Shown here: piece after piece, positions 17,846-27,486 of the stretch
Layout: each line of letters starts with the position of its first letter
How positions within the stretch are numbered: position 1 is the stretch's first letter
Assembly: GCF_000949455.1 (NCBI RefSeq)
Contig: NZ_JXXK01000001.1
Coordinates: forward strand, 186,001 to 250,000
DNA length: 64,000 nt
Direction of reading: 5' to 3'
Source: Ruthenibacterium lactatiformans
Lineage (GTDB): Bacteria > Bacillota > Clostridia > Oscillospirales > Ruminococcaceae
Translations under genes and position numbers: made by a program
The notes under the pieces: model-generated
Told to the model about the DNA's origin: nothing
Database searches by the model: none
Seen by the model: the letters and a program-made list of their open reading frames with translations, nothing else

Positions 17846-19075
17846 TCACCCCTCTGCGGCGTTTGCCCTGCGCCGCAGGATGGTGCCCTCCGGCAGAGCG
17901 GCTGTGCACGGAATGCTGAACCGCATCATCGCATGCGGCGTAGCACAGATTGCTTCTCCGCTTTCATTTTGTATCCATTCCGGCGTAAAGGCAACAACCT
18001 TGCCGGATGGTGCAAGCGCTTCCAGCGCCTCTCCAAGCAGGAACTTTCCGCGTTGGGTGCAAAAAGCAGTTCCTTCGCGCCATTCATCTACAACGCCCAC
18101 AACTTCCCATTCCCGAATGTAGCCGCCGTGCTTTGTATTTTGCGTCGCACCTTCTCGGCCGAAATAAAAACCGGTGGAATAATGCCGGTGCGATGTACGG
18201 GTCAATTCCTCCAGCACGTCTTCGGGGCACATGTAAGCGTCCGGCGCATCCAGATATGCGTTCACCGCACGGCGGTATGCGCTTGTGGTACTGGCCACGT
18301 AATAGAAGGTTTTGGCTCGCCCTTCGATTTTCAGGCTGTCCACGCCCGCCTGTAAAATCAAGTCGATAAACGGCGCGGTACATAAATCGTCCGCGTTGAG
18401 AATGTAACTTCCCTCTTCGGTTTCGCCAACCTCAAACGCCTGGCCCGGGCGGTGTTCCTCGGTAAGCTGCCATTTCCAGCGGCAGGGCTGCGTGCATTCT
18501 CCCCGGTTCGCATCGCGGCCGGTGAGATAATGCGAAAGCAGGCAGCGCCCGGACACCGACATGCACATGGCGCCGTGGACAAATGCTTCCAGTTCCAGTT
18601 CCGGAGGAGTGTTGTCCCGAATGACCGCGATATCATTCAGAGAAAGCTCCCGCGCAAGCACCACACGCTTCGCCCCCAAATCATACGCTGCAGACGCGGC
18701 CGCATAATTGGCAATGCCCGCCTGTGTGGAAACGTGAAGCTCCATTTCCGGCGCAATATGCTTCGCCATCGCCAGCACGCCCAGGTCCGCAACGATGAAC
18801 GCGTCCACGCCGGTTTCCCGTGCGCGCCGCATAAAATCGGGCATGCGGGCGATCTCCTCGTTGGTAGGCACTGTATTCAATGTCAGATAAACCCGGCGCC
18901 CTCTAGCATGGGCAAAGCGCACGCCCTCCGCCAGCTGCTCCATCGTGAAATTTTTCGGCGCGCTGCGCATGCCGAATTCCGTAGCGCCCACATATACCGC
19001 ATCTGCGCCGTACAGCACGGCAAATTTCAGCCGTTCCAGGTCGCCGGCCGGGCTCAAAATTTCGGGCCGTTTCAT
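17846..19075 (-). CDS. U32-family peptidase / tRNA hydroxylation protein (TrhP-like)
   Basis: A 409-residue member of the U32 family. The family signature EAFVHGAMCMSVSGRC is present with further cysteines (GECTQPCRW), which in the family bind an iron-sulphur cluster. SPAGDLERLKFAVLYGADAVYVG is the N-terminal barrel strand. Members include E. coli TrhP and B. subtilis YrrN/YrrO, which take part in prephenate-dependent 5-hydroxyuridine formation at tRNA position 34; that role is likely here, while protease activity is an older label. It follows mltG after a terminator hairpin, so it may be transcribed separately; a GGTGATTG Shine-Dalgarno region precedes the ATG. Confidence 0.88.
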   Translation of the reverse strand: MKRPEILSPAGDLERLKFAVLYGADAVYVGATEFGMRSAPKNFTMEQLAEGVRFAHARGRRVYLTLNTVPTNEEIARMPDFMRRARETGVDAFIVADLGVLAMAKHIAPEMELHVSTQAGIANYAAASAAYDLGAKRVVLARELSLNDIAVIRDNTPPELELEAFVHGAMCMSVSGRCLLSHYLTGRDANRGECTQPCRWKWQLTEEHRPGQAFEVGETEEGSYILNADDLCTAPFIDLILQAGVDSLKIEGRAKTFYYVASTTSAYRRAVNAYLDAPDAYMCPEDVLEELTRTSHRHYSTGFYFGREGATQNTKHGGYIREWEVVGVVDEWREGTAFCTQRGKFLLGEALEALAPSGKVVAFTPEWIQNESGEAICATPHAMMRFSIPCTAALPEGTILRRRANAAEG

Positions 19076-19084
19076 TCAATCACC

Positions 19085-19120
19085 TCAAAAATGCAGCCGC
19101 ACACAGGAGGTGCGGCTGCT
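19085..19120 (-). terminator. Terminator downstream of mltG
   Basis: GCAGCCGCAC (19093-19102) and GTGCGGCTGC (19110-19119) form a perfect 10-bp stem. On the minus strand it is followed by ATTTTTGAGG, and the U32 start codon comes directly after. Confidence 0.8.
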
Positions 19121-19149
19121 TCGCTTATTTTATTGCCTTTTCTTCAAAA

Positions 19150-20580
19150 TCACGGACGGATCCCCTGGCTCTCCAGGTCGGCCGTGATTGCTTCATGCTC
19201 GGCATTTGTTTTGGCAAAATGGTAATTCCCCAGTGTGTCCGTCTGGAAATACAGGTAGTCGCAGTTTTCCTCCGGCCACAGCGCCGCTTCAATGGACAGC
19301 AGGCCCGGGTTCGACACCGGTCCCGCAGGCAGGCCTGTATGCGTGTAGGTATCGTACGCCTCGCGCAGCTCCGCCGGAATCGCATCCCAGCTGCCATAGC
19401 CATAGGGCCCGGCCATGGAGTCATAAATATAGTTGTTGTCGTCGGCCTTTTCTTTGTCCCACGCAACGTTGCTGCCCAGCGTCATGCCGCTGGCAAGGCG
19501 GTTGTGGAACACTGCGGAGACCATTTTGCTGTACTCGTTTCCTGCTTCTTCCTGCACGAGGCTGGCCAGCGTAACAACCTCTGTCAGCGTCATATCCAAT
19601 TCATCCATGCGTGCATACATTTCAGCAGTGATCTTATTGTCGAATTCGCCGTATATCTTGGCAACCATGTTGTACACGGTGTCTCCCACAAAGAATTCAT
19701 AGGTGTCCGGGAACAGATACCCCTCCGCTTTCATGAACTGGTTGGGCTTTTCCTCGCGCTTGGCCCAGAAGCCGAACTGGGAAAAATCTCCATTGTTGGC
19801 CACGTCCAGAAATTCCTGTGCGGAACACAAACCCGCCTGCTCCATAATTTGTGCGTATTGGATCACCGTTTTTCCCTCCGGGAATGTGACCCGAACCGTC
19901 TCTCTGTCATCTGTAGCGACCTGCAGTGCGGCGATGATCTCATCATAACTCATATCGGAGGACAGTTCAAACGTACCGTATTGCAGTGTATCCGCCGCAC
20001 CGTCCTTGCCGCGTACATAAAAACGGAACACCTGCGCCGAGCGGATGATCCCCGCATCCTGCAGCTTCTGGCCGATGGCCAGCGGGCCGGACCCCTTTTC
20101 AATGGTGACGCTTTGTGTGACAGCCGCACCGCGTGAGCCGCTCACCTCGCCGGACAGCCAGAACCAGCCTGCTGCTGCCGCCAGTGCCGCCAGCATCAAA
20201 AACACCAGCATCACGATCAGGCATCCGTGTTTTTTGCGTTTTTTCCGTCTGCGTGCGGGCACTTCATCTTCATCCTCTTCTTCATACTCATAGCCGTCCG
20301 CATACTCCGGCTCATATGCGGCATCAGCAGCGGGCGGCTGCTGCACCGGCGCAGCCTGCGGCGCGGGCGCTTCCGGCGCCAACGAACGCAGCTTTTGAGC
20401 ATACAGCCCGCGCAGAGCAGGCGGCAGCGCCGCCACACGTTTGTTCAGCTCTTCGATTTTTGCCGCATTGCGCTGCTTTTGCTCCTCCGTCATGTGCAGC
20501 ACGCGCGCCGAAAGCTCGGCCAGTTGCCGCACATAAGCCTCTTGTGCGGCCTGCTGGGTTCCTTCTTTGTTTTCTTCCAT
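19150..20580 (-). CDS. mltG: Endolytic murein transglycosylase MltG
   Basis: Membrane-anchored lytic transglycosylase (YceG family), 476 residues, thought to end new glycan strands during peptidoglycan synthesis. A ~120-residue cytoplasmic part comes first: a helical segment, an Ala/Pro-rich linker, an acidic patch (EPEYADGYEYEEEDEDE) and RRRKKRKK. One transmembrane helix follows (LIVMLVFLMLAALAAAAGWF), then a LysM-like and catalytic YceG domain. The catalytic Glu lies in LASLVQEEAGNEY, followed by VFHNRL. The start is ATG 20580 with AGAGGTG about 6 nt upstream; GTG 20589 is part of that Shine-Dalgarno sequence. The tmk stop codon overlaps the Shine-Dalgarno sequence, so the genes are coupled. 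Confidence 0.95.
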   Translation of the reverse strand: MEENKEGTQQAAQEAYVRQLAELSARVLHMTEEQKQRNAAKIEELNKRVAALPPALRGLYAQKLRSLAPEAPAPQAAPVQQPPAADAAYEPEYADGYEYEEEDEDEVPARRRKKRKKHGCLIVMLVFLMLAALAAAAGWFWLSGEVSGSRGAAVTQSVTIEKGSGPLAIGQKLQDAGIIRSAQVFRFYVRGKDGAADTLQYGTFELSSDMSYDEIIAALQVATDDRETVRVTFPEGKTVIQYAQIMEQAGLCSAQEFLDVANNGDFSQFGFWAKREEKPNQFMKAEGYLFPDTYEFFVGDTVYNMVAKIYGEFDNKITAEMYARMDELDMTLTEVVTLASLVQEEAGNEYSKMVSAVFHNRLASGMTLGSNVAWDKEKADDNNYIYDSMAGPYGYGSWDAIPAELREAYDTYTHTGLPAGPVSNPGLLSIEAALWPEENCDYLYFQTDTLGNYHFAKTNAEHEAITADLESQGIRP

Positions 20581-20585
20581 ATTCG

Positions 20586-21248
20586 TCACCTCTTTGCAAT
20601 CAGTGCCAAAACGTCCTTATGGATGTCTTCCTTAGCGCGCATCCGCCCACCTTCCGTGCAAGCCACGCGCTTCCATCCGAGTGCCTTTGCACAGTATTGC
20701 CCGGCCTGGCGGCTGTGCTGCAGGTATTCCATATTTTTTTCGTGGATGTCCTTTTTTTCTTCGTCTCCATGATACCTCTGGGACATCAGCCGCTGGGAAA
20801 CCTCCGGGTCCACATCCAGGTATACGACGATATCCGGTTCCGGTATGGCAATTTTGCGATATTCGAAATCAAACAACCAGGCGAGATAAGCGTCCCACTC
20901 CTCGCGCGGCAGCTTGGAACATTGATGCACCGCGTTGGAGGTCGTATAACGGTCCGCTATCACGGTTCCGCCGTCGTGGTAAAAGCACCCCCAAAGTGTC
21001 TTATAGCTTGCATACCGGTCCACAGAATAAAAGCTGGACGCCGCATAGGCGTTCACATCATTCACATCCTGCCCAAAAGCCCCGCCCAGATACATTTTCA
21101 CCAGAGCGCTGGAATCACTCTCATAATTCGGAAAGGTGATCTTCATCGCCTGTTCTCCACGTCCGCACAATGCCTCGTAGAGCAGCCCCGTCTGCGTGGC
21201 TTTCCCACTACCGTCCAGCCCTTCCAGCACGATCAAACGTCCGCTCAA
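20586..21248 (-). CDS. tmk: Thymidylate kinase
   Basis: Phosphorylates dTMP to dTDP, directly after ThyX in the pathway. P-loop [10 protein letters not shown], the DR-type motif [14 protein letters not shown] (DRY region) and the lid region [15 protein letters not shown] are visible. 220 residues with a TTG start at 21248-21246, whose bases overlap the thyX stop (TTGA). GGAG lies 9 nt upstream and the protein then begins at the family's usual position (SGRLIVLEG). The longer frame would add 32 residues that belong to thyX in another frame. The P-loop has Ala where Thr or Ser is common (GKAT), and the lid region carries an extra stretch with [10 protein letters not shown] near the C-terminus. 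Confidence 0.93.
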   Translation of the reverse strand: MSGRLIVLEGLDGSGKATQTGLLYEALCGRGEQAMKITFPNYESDSSALVKMYLGGAFGQDVNDVNAYAASSFYSVDRYASYKTLWGCFYHDGGTVIADRYTTSNAVHQCSKLPREEWDAYLAWLFDFEYRKIAIPEPDIVVYLDVDPEVSQRLMSQRYHGDEEKKDIHEKNMEYLQHSRQAGQYCAKALGWKRVACTEGGRMRAKEDIHKDVLALIAKR

Positions 21249-22021
21249 ACCATTTCGTCTCCTTTGAGAAAAGCATATTTCTTCCGCATCTCTGCGGCAC
21301 GTCCGCAGCTCATTGAACCCTCCGGGCATGCGCCGGATACACACGGCGGGCCGCTGCGCGCAAACAGTGCAGGGGCCACCTCATTCACCAGGCGCAGCAT
21401 TTCGTCCGCCAGCTCCCGAATCTCCCACTGGGCGCGCTGGCAGCAGCGGTGCCGGAAGAAATTGTTCAGGCTTCGTGCGTTCATTGTAACGATCATCTTC
21501 GTGCTGCAGGCATTGGGCAGCACAAAGCGCGCGTCTTCAATGGCCATTTTTTCCGCCTTGCGCGCGGCCGTTTTTTCATCCGCTCCCTCCTGCATCAGGC
21601 GGCGGATGTGCCCGTCTTTCAGCAACTCCGCGATACGGCGGTAGTTTTCCGCCTCCTCCGCCATTGCCGCGTCAAAGGCCTCTCTGGCCTGTTCGTCCCG
21701 AGCCACTTCCGGCGGCGTAATATATTCAAACTGGTCCAGCCGTACATACCGCTGACTCTGTACGCTGTACGACGCGATACGGTGGCGCGTGATCTGTGCA
21801 AGCAGTGCGCGGCTCACGCCTTCGATTGCAAACGTAAAGGATGCGTGTTCTGTGGGGCTTTCATGCCCCAGGCTGGCGAGCTTTGAAAGAAATTCCCGGC
21901 TTTTCTCCGGCGTAAGGCCCTCCAACAGGTCGTCCAGGTGCGCATTGGAATAACACAGCTTTGCCGCAGCCGCGACAACGCGTTCCGGCTCCGGCGTGTG
22001 TGCAATCAGCATTACTTTCAT
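21245..22021 (-). CDS. thyX: Flavin-dependent thymidylate synthase
   Basis: Makes dTMP from dUMP with methylenetetrahydrofolate and reduced FAD. The ThyX signature RHRx7S is present as [11 protein letters not shown], with [12 protein letters not shown] before it and the C-terminal [10 protein letters not shown] region. 258 residues. The start is ATG 22021, overlapping the vanW stop (ATGA), with GAGAGGA upstream. It sits between vanW and tmk, so dTMP synthesis and phosphorylation are coupled. No thyA is in the window. Confidence 0.97.
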   Translation of the reverse strand: MKVMLIAHTPEPERVVAAAAKLCYSNAHLDDLLEGLTPEKSREFLSKLASLGHESPTEHASFTFAIEGVSRALLAQITRHRIASYSVQSQRYVRLDQFEYITPPEVARDEQAREAFDAAMAEEAENYRRIAELLKDGHIRRLMQEGADEKTAARKAEKMAIEDARFVLPNACSTKMIVTMNARSLNNFFRHRCCQRAQWEIRELADEMLRLVNEVAPALFARSGPPCVSGACPEGSMSCGRAAEMRKKYAFLKGDEMV

Positions 22022-22875
22022 GGCTTGTCCTCTCCCGCCGTCGATTTCTCCAACACCCGGATGGGAAGGCCGGAGGAATCGTACAGCACTTTTGCATGGT
22101 TTATTTTTATGCAGGTGCGCTCCTCGCAAACGCCCGTTTTCACGTTGATGCGGGAGCGGCATATTCGGTTGTTGCGGTAAACGCTTTCTCCTTCACAGGA
22201 AAAATATTCATCCTCCGCATGCACATGGTATTTGTACGGGAGCGCATGTTCCGCGCGAAGCTCGCCGCACAAATAAATCTCATCTGTATGAACCAAGATC
22301 TGGAACGTTTGTTCCGTAGGGTTATAAAAACGGTAATCGAGATAGTTGTACAGGATCGAGGTCCCCGTTCCGAATGGGATCGTCCGCCCGAAATCCGGAA
22401 AAAGATCATATCCGTCATGATGGTGGTGTTCCGTGATGACGAGCGGCGTATGCAGCACCATCCAATGAAGCAGATTCGTAAACTGACACATCCCGCCGCC
22501 CACGCCGCAGGCTGTTTCTCCTTTGCTGATTGTCAGGCCCGGTAAATATCCCCGGCGCGCAGTACACGGCCCCACCATCCGCCAGAACGAAAATGTTTCT
22601 CCCGGACGAATGAGCACTCCGTTTACTCTGGGTGCGGCAAGCGATAGATTAACAGCTTTATTTTCCTGCAGCTTCTGGTCCACCGTCCCAAGTGTGCGCC
22701 GTATCAGTGACTTATGGGCATACACTACGACAGGCAGCGGCTCACACCGCCGATGCCGGGAAAAACGCACACCGGAAAACATATCCTGCACACGCCGCAC
22801 AAAACGGCACTTTTTCATGGAGAGCCAATAAGCCCACGGGCCCATCTCGCAAAAAAGCCTGCGCGTTTTTTCCAT
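22018..22875 (-). CDS. VanW-family protein
   Basis: A 285-residue protein of the VanW family, named from vanB-type glycopeptide-resistance clusters but common in Clostridia without resistance. The VanW core is clear: [32 protein letters not shown] and [18 protein letters not shown]. Its biochemical role is not known. No van ligase or dehydrogenase is nearby, so resistance is not implied. It overlaps thyX by 4 nt and begins the vanW-thyX-tmk-mltG run; linkage with mltG may suggest a cell-envelope function. Confidence 0.9.
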   Translation of the reverse strand: MEKTRRLFCEMGPWAYWLSMKKCRFVRRVQDMFSGVRFSRHRRCEPLPVVVYAHKSLIRRTLGTVDQKLQENKAVNLSLAAPRVNGVLIRPGETFSFWRMVGPCTARRGYLPGLTISKGETACGVGGGMCQFTNLLHWMVLHTPLVITEHHHHDGYDLFPDFGRTIPFGTGTSILYNYLDYRFYNPTEQTFQILVHTDEIYLCGELRAEHALPYKYHVHAEDEYFSCEGESVYRNNRICRSRINVKTGVCEERTCIKINHAKVLYDSSGLPIRVLEKSTAGEDKP

Positions 22876-23014
22876 TCTTCAAAACCCTTTCAAAGACGGC
22901 TTCGGACCGCGCTGCGTTTCCTCTTGCGGAACGGGTGGCCGCAAGCGCCTGTTTTCAGCCGGAGGCCGGAACACAAAAGGAAATTCCGGCGCGCCGCCCG
23001 TCTTAAAGACGTTT

Positions 23015-25531
23015 TTACTCAGAAATATGTTTCAGCGGCGCATAATTCGCCATCGTCTTTTTTACGCCGGCCGTATCAAAACGAATTTCAACGATGGTAT
23101 CTCCCGCCACGGGCGTTACCTTCAGCACCTCGCCGCGGCCGAAAACTTTATGCTCCACCAGGTCTCCCGGACGATAGGCTCCGCTGCCCTCCGTTCGCGG
23201 AACGGAGGCCGCGCTGCCCGCCTGAACCGTGGAAAAACCGCCTCCCACAGAAGCGCGCTGCCGGGCAGGGCGTGAAGCGCCGCCCGCTCCAGAGCCGTGG
23301 GAAGCGCCGCCGTAACGGGCCGAATATCCCGCCTGTACCGTGGAGCGCATGCTTGCCGCGCCATATTCCGTCTGCAAATATGCATTTTGCTGCTGCATAT
23401 AACGCTGACGCATGGCCTTCGTCTGCGCGGCAGCCGGGCTTTGCTCTACCTCCACCAGAGAGGCGTCGATCTCCTCCAAAAAACGGGAAGGGCGGTTATG
23501 CTTCGTCTGGCCGAACAGCATGCGCGAGTTCGCACAGGAAAGATAAAGCTCTTTTTTCGCACGGGTAATACCCACATAGCAAAGCCTGCGCTCTTCCTCC
23601 AGATCTTCATTGGAATACCGGCTCATCTCGCTGGGGAATATTCCTTCTTCCAGACCGACGATGAACACATAATTAAACTCCAGCCCCTTGGCCGCATGCA
23701 TGGTCATCAGAACGACAACATCTGCGCCTTCATCATAACTGTCGATATCACTGATGAGCGCCACTTCCTCCAGAAAGCCCGGCAGGCTGGCTTCCGGACC
23801 GCGCTGATCGGCATAGGTCTTTACACTGGAAACAAGCTGACCGATGTTTTCCATGCGCGTCTGGCCTTCTTCTCCCTCTGCCTCCAGCATACTGCGGTAT
23901 CCCGTGATCTCCAACATCTCGCTAACGAACACATCCAGAGGCATCGTATCGTACGCTTCTTTCAGCCTGCGGTAAATGCGCCAAAAGCCGCCAAGCGCCG
24001 CGCTTGCCCGCGCCAGCGCCGGATAATCCGGCGCGTGCTCAATAACCTCCAGCATTGAGACGCCAAGCCCCGCCGCAATATCCGCCACGTTCTGCACCGT
24101 TGTCGCGCCGATCTTGCGCGCCGGTTCGTTGATGATGCGCCGCAGCCGCAGATCGTCCTGCTCGTTTGCGACGATGCTCATATAAGCAAGCATGTCCTTT
24201 ATCTCTTTACGGTCGTAGAAACGCTGGCCGCCGACGATTTTATACGGAATACCCGCACGGGCAAAATAGGTTTCGATTGGCCCGGACTGTGCGTTCATAC
24301 GGTACAGGATCGCATGATCCCGCAGCTTCGCGCCCTTTTTCACGTTCTGGCCGATCACCGCCGCCACATGGGCCGCCTCGTCGAACTCAGAATCCGCTTC
24401 ATAGCACATCAGCTTCTCGCCGTTTCCGTTCTCCGTCCAAAGCGTTTTTCCTTTGCGCCCCATATTGTTCTTGATCACACAGTTCGCCGCGTTCAGGATA
24501 TTGGAGGTAGAGCGGTAGTTCTGTTCCAGCCGAATGACCTTTGCGCCGGGGAAGTGCTGTTCAAAATTAAGAATGTTTTCAATCGTTGCACCGCGGAAAC
24601 GGTAAATGCTCTGGTCATCGTCGCCAACGACACAAACGTTCCGGTGCTCGCCGCCCAGCAGATATACAAGCTGAAACTGTGCCACGCTGGTGTCTTGATA
24701 CTCATCCACCAGGATATAGCGGAACCGGTTTTGATAATATTCCCGTACATCCTCAAAATCCCGCAGCAGCTTCACTGTGGCATAAATCAAATCGTCAAAA
24801 TCGAATGCACCTGCCTGCAAAAGACGTTTTTGATAGGCGTCGTATACCTTGGCAACAAGCCCCGCACGCGTATCTGCGGGCGCGCTCATGGCGTCCTGCG
24901 GGCTGATCATCTTGTCTTTCAGACGGCCGATGGCGCCGATGGCCGATTTCAGCGGAAGAAACTTGTCGTCGATGTTCATCGACTTATATACTTCTTTCAT
25001 GGCGCGCTGCTGATCGTCCGTATCATAAATGGTAAAGCTCTGGGGATACCCCAGCCTGCCGGCTTCCCGGCGCAGGATACGCACGCATGCCGAATGGAAT
25101 GTAGATGCGTTGACATCCTGACCTGCTTCACCCAGCATGGCGGAAAGACGATTTTTCAGTTCCCCCGCCGCCTTGTTTGTAAAGGTGATGGCGAGAACAT
25201 TATAGGGGCGCACCGTGTGCTCCCGCAGGAAGGGCCGAAGAGCCTCGGAAGGCTCGCCGCCGCTGTGCAGCAGGCGTTCCAGCTCCGCCACCTGTTCCGG
25301 CCCGGCGCCTTGCGGCGCATATGTGCTGCTGTGCGCGCTGCCGAAACGAATCAGATTCGCAATACGGTTGACAAGCACCGTCGTTTTGCCGCTGCCCGCC
25401 CCCGCCAGGATCAGCAGCGGCCCGTCTGTGGTAAATACCGCGTCCCGCTGCACCGGGTTCAGCTTTCCGAATTGCGCCTCAATATACTTTTTGCGCAGCG
25501 CAAGGAATTGTGTTTCAAATTGGGATTCCAT
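23015..25531 (-). CDS. pcrA: ATP-dependent DNA helicase PcrA/UvrD
   Basis: Superfamily 1A 3'-5' helicase for repair and replication restart, 838 residues. Motifs in order: LAGAGSGKTT, AITFTNKAAGELK, LVDEYQDTSVAQ, VVGDDDQSIYRFRGA, LEQNYRST, TMHAAKGLEFNYVF and YVGITRAKKEL. Between motifs I and Ia there is an insert of about 40 residues (SSTYAPQGAGPEQV ... EHTVRP) not usual in PcrA. A Gly/Ser/Ala-rich linker leads to a C-terminal Tudor-like domain (GDLVEHKVFGRGEVLKV) that in PcrA contacts RNA polymerase. Monocistronic, after the oadB terminator, with a TATACT -10 box around 25586. Confidence 0.96.
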   Translation of the reverse strand: MESQFETQFLALRKKYIEAQFGKLNPVQRDAVFTTDGPLLILAGAGSGKTTVLVNRIANLIRFGSAHSSTYAPQGAGPEQVAELERLLHSGGEPSEALRPFLREHTVRPYNVLAITFTNKAAGELKNRLSAMLGEAGQDVNASTFHSACVRILRREAGRLGYPQSFTIYDTDDQQRAMKEVYKSMNIDDKFLPLKSAIGAIGRLKDKMISPQDAMSAPADTRAGLVAKVYDAYQKRLLQAGAFDFDDLIYATVKLLRDFEDVREYYQNRFRYILVDEYQDTSVAQFQLVYLLGGEHRNVCVVGDDDQSIYRFRGATIENILNFEQHFPGAKVIRLEQNYRSTSNILNAANCVIKNNMGRKGKTLWTENGNGEKLMCYEADSEFDEAAHVAAVIGQNVKKGAKLRDHAILYRMNAQSGPIETYFARAGIPYKIVGGQRFYDRKEIKDMLAYMSIVANEQDDLRLRRIINEPARKIGATTVQNVADIAAGLGVSMLEVIEHAPDYPALARASAALGGFWRIYRRLKEAYDTMPLDVFVSEMLEITGYRSMLEAEGEEGQTRMENIGQLVSSVKTYADQRGPEASLPGFLEEVALISDIDSYDEGADVVVLMTMHAAKGLEFNYVFIVGLEEGIFPSEMSRYSNEDLEEERRLCYVGITRAKKELYLSCANSRMLFGQTKHNRPSRFLEEIDASLVEVEQSPAAAQTKAMRQRYMQQQNAYLQTEYGAASMRSTVQAGYSARYGGASHGSGAGGASRPARQRASVGGGFSTVQAGSAASVPRTEGSGAYRPGDLVEHKVFGRGEVLKVTPVAGDTIVEIRFDTAGVKKTMANYAPLKHISE

Positions 25532-25616
25532 TGTTTTCCGCCTTTGGTCGTATTCTGGCGCATTCTATTCATGCGCACTATCGTATTTAGTATAGCATAC
25601 TTGCACCTGATTGAAA

Positions 25617-25650
25617 AGAAAAAGCCGCTCCCAAAGGAACGGCTTTTTCC
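25617..25650 (-). terminator. Terminator of the decarboxylase beta/gamma operon
   Basis: On the minus strand AAAAAGCCGTTCC pairs with the arm GGGAGCGGC and runs into TTTTTCTTTTC. The A-rich other side makes it possibly bidirectional. Confidence 0.85.
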
Positions 25651-25659
25651 GTAAAAGCG

Positions 25660-26856
25660 TCATTTCAACATATTGATGAGGATACCGGCGGCCACAGCGC
25701 TGCCGATTACGCCCGCAACATTCGGCCCCATGGCGTGCATAAGCAGGAAATTCTGGGGGTTTTCCTGCTGGCCGACCTTCTGAGAAACGCGTGCGGCCAT
25801 CGGAACAGCGGAAACACCGGCAGAACCGATCAGCGGATTCACCTTGCCATGCGTCGCCCAGCACATGATTTTGCCGAACAGAACACCGCCCGCAGTGCCG
25901 AAGCAGAACGCGATCAGGCCCAGCGCCACGATGAACAGCGTGTTCTTGTTGAGGAAGGTCTCTGCATTTGTGGTACAGCCGACAGACACACCGAGGAAAA
26001 TCGTAATGATGTTCATCAGCTCGTTGCCCGCCGTCTTGTTGATGCGGTCCACAACACCGGACTCTTTCATCAGATTGCCCAGCATCAGCATGCCGACAAG
26101 AGGCACGGCTGTGGGAAGGATCAAACAAATGATGATGGTGCAGATAATGGGGAACATGATCTTTTCCAGTTTGGAAACCGGACGAAGCTGTTCCATTACG
26201 ATCATACGTTCTTTCTTTGTGGTAAGTGCGCGCATGATAGGCGGCTGGATGATGGGCACCAGCGCCATATAGCTGTACGCGGCCACAGCGATAGCGCCAA
26301 GCAGTTCAGGCGCCAGCTTGCTGGCAACGAAAATGGCTGTCGGGCCGTCCGCACCGCCGATGATGCCGATGGCGCCGGCCTGCGGGCCGGTAAAACCAAG
26401 CAGCTTCGCTCCGATGTAAGTAGTGAAAATGCCAAGCTGTGCGGCAGCGCCCAGCAACAGGCTCTTCGGGTTGGAGATCAAAGGGCCGAAATCCGTCATC
26501 GTACCGATACCAAGGAAGATCAGCGGCGGATAAATGCCCAGCTTGACGCCAAGATACAGCATATCAGCCAACCCGCCATGGTGCAGGATCTCGCTGAACA
26601 TCGGATACAGCGAAGGGTCCGCGCCTTCCGGCGGGATGAAATACTGCATGTGGATAATCTCGCCAAACGGAAGGTTCGCCAGCAGCATGCCGAAAGCGAT
26701 CGGCAAAAGCAAAAGCGGCTCGAACTGCTTGCCTATGGCAAGATAAATCAGCCCGCAGGCGACGATAATCATAATCAGATAGCCCGGATTCTCCATGATG
26801 CCGACAAAGCCGGATTCATTGGCAATACCGGTGACTGCGTTTAAAAAGCCCTGCAT
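25660..26856 (-). CDS. Sodium ion-translocating decarboxylase, beta subunit
   Basis: A 398-residue integral membrane subunit with about nine hydrophobic segments, homologous to OadB, MmdB and GcdB. The conserved Na+-site region GIIGGADGPTAIFVASKLAP holds the Asp essential in Klebsiella OadB. SVGCTTNAETFLN and HAMGPNVAGVIGSAVAAG are the other hallmark segments. It exports Na+ as a biotin-bound carboxyl group is released. Which acid is decarboxylated (oxaloacetate, methylmalonyl-CoA or glutaconyl-CoA) depends on an alpha subunit that is not next to it. It follows the gamma-subunit gene by 19 nt, with its own terminator after it. Confidence 0.96.
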   Translation of the reverse strand: MQGFLNAVTGIANESGFVGIMENPGYLIMIIVACGLIYLAIGKQFEPLLLLPIAFGMLLANLPFGEIIHMQYFIPPEGADPSLYPMFSEILHHGGLADMLYLGVKLGIYPPLIFLGIGTMTDFGPLISNPKSLLLGAAAQLGIFTTYIGAKLLGFTGPQAGAIGIIGGADGPTAIFVASKLAPELLGAIAVAAYSYMALVPIIQPPIMRALTTKKERMIVMEQLRPVSKLEKIMFPIICTIIICLILPTAVPLVGMLMLGNLMKESGVVDRINKTAGNELMNIITIFLGVSVGCTTNAETFLNKNTLFIVALGLIAFCFGTAGGVLFGKIMCWATHGKVNPLIGSAGVSAVPMAARVSQKVGQQENPQNFLLMHAMGPNVAGVIGSAVAAGILINMLK

Positions 26857-26875
26857 GTCTGTTCATCCCCTCCTG

Positions 26876-27286
26876 TCAAAACGGCTCGGTGTAAGCCACA
26901 ACACCGGCCTGCCCCCAGGCGGAGCGCCCGGACACTCTTGTGCGCTTAACACTGCGCAGCGTATAATGTTCGCCGCCGTCCATGCAGGCGATAGCGGCGG
27001 CAATGGCCGCGACGACCTCGCCCGGGATGCCGGCTTCCACAACCGGAGCCTTCGGAGCAGCCGCTTTCACCGGAGCGGGAGCCGCTTCTTTCTTCGGAGC
27101 AGGCGCGCCTTTTTTCCTGCGGTCTACAGATGTAAAAATAATGCCCTCGAGCGTAATGAGCAGGTAGAGCAGCACCAGAACGCCGAATACGAGGATGAGG
27201 CCCGTTGCCACAACCACGCCGACGGACGGTTCGGGGTTCCCGGATGCAGTATTTGCCGCAACCGTAAGGAACTGTGAAATGCCCAT
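26876..27286 (-). CDS. OadG-family sodium pump decarboxylase, gamma subunit
   Basis: A 136-residue protein. One N-terminal transmembrane helix (VVVATGLILVFGVLVLLYLLI) is followed by a basic and Ala/Pro-rich linker and a C-terminal segment ending RSAWGQAGVVAYTEPF. This OadG architecture anchors and assembles the complex. No biotinylation motif (MKM) is present. The start is ATG 27286 with AGGGAGG upstream. It is first in a two-gene operon with the beta subunit, behind a good promoter at 27323-27351. Confidence 0.88.
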   Translation of the reverse strand: MGISQFLTVAANTASGNPEPSVGVVVATGLILVFGVLVLLYLLITLEGIIFTSVDRRKKGAPAPKKEAAPAPVKAAAPKAPVVEAGIPGEVVAAIAAAIACMDGGEHYTLRSVKRTRVSGRSAWGQAGVVAYTEPF

Positions 27287-27322
27287 GAAATAACCTCCCT
27301 GTTTTTTACGATATCTTTTTAT

Positions 27323-27351
27323 ATTATAGATGAAATCCGTCCCGGTTGCAA
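27323..27351 (-). promoter_or_regulatory. Promoter of the decarboxylase gamma/beta operon
   Basis: Minus-strand TTGCAA (27351-27346), 17-nt spacer, TATAAT (27328-27323), about 40 nt before the gamma-subunit start. Confidence 0.8.
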
Positions 27352-27416
27352 CCGTTAAATGAAAAAGTTGTTAAAAAAATCTCAAATATTTTCAGTTTTT
27401 CCTTCGACGGCTTACA

Positions 27417-27457
27417 CACAAAAATGCCCGTCTGACGATTGTTCTTCAGACGGGCAT
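27417..27457 (-). terminator. Terminator of the spore-coat gene pair
   Basis: ATGCCCGTCTGA (27424-27435) and TCAGACGGGCAT (27446-27457) form a perfect 12-bp stem. On the minus strand it ends in TTTTTGTG. Confidence 0.9.
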
Positions 27458-27486
27458 AGAGCAGCATACTTACCTTATCTTATATC

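Noticed and set aside
22018..22875. vanW as evidence of a vancomycin-resistance cluster
   Set aside because: No van ligase, dehydrogenase, dipeptidase or sensor genes are nearby; vanW homologues are common in susceptible Clostridia.
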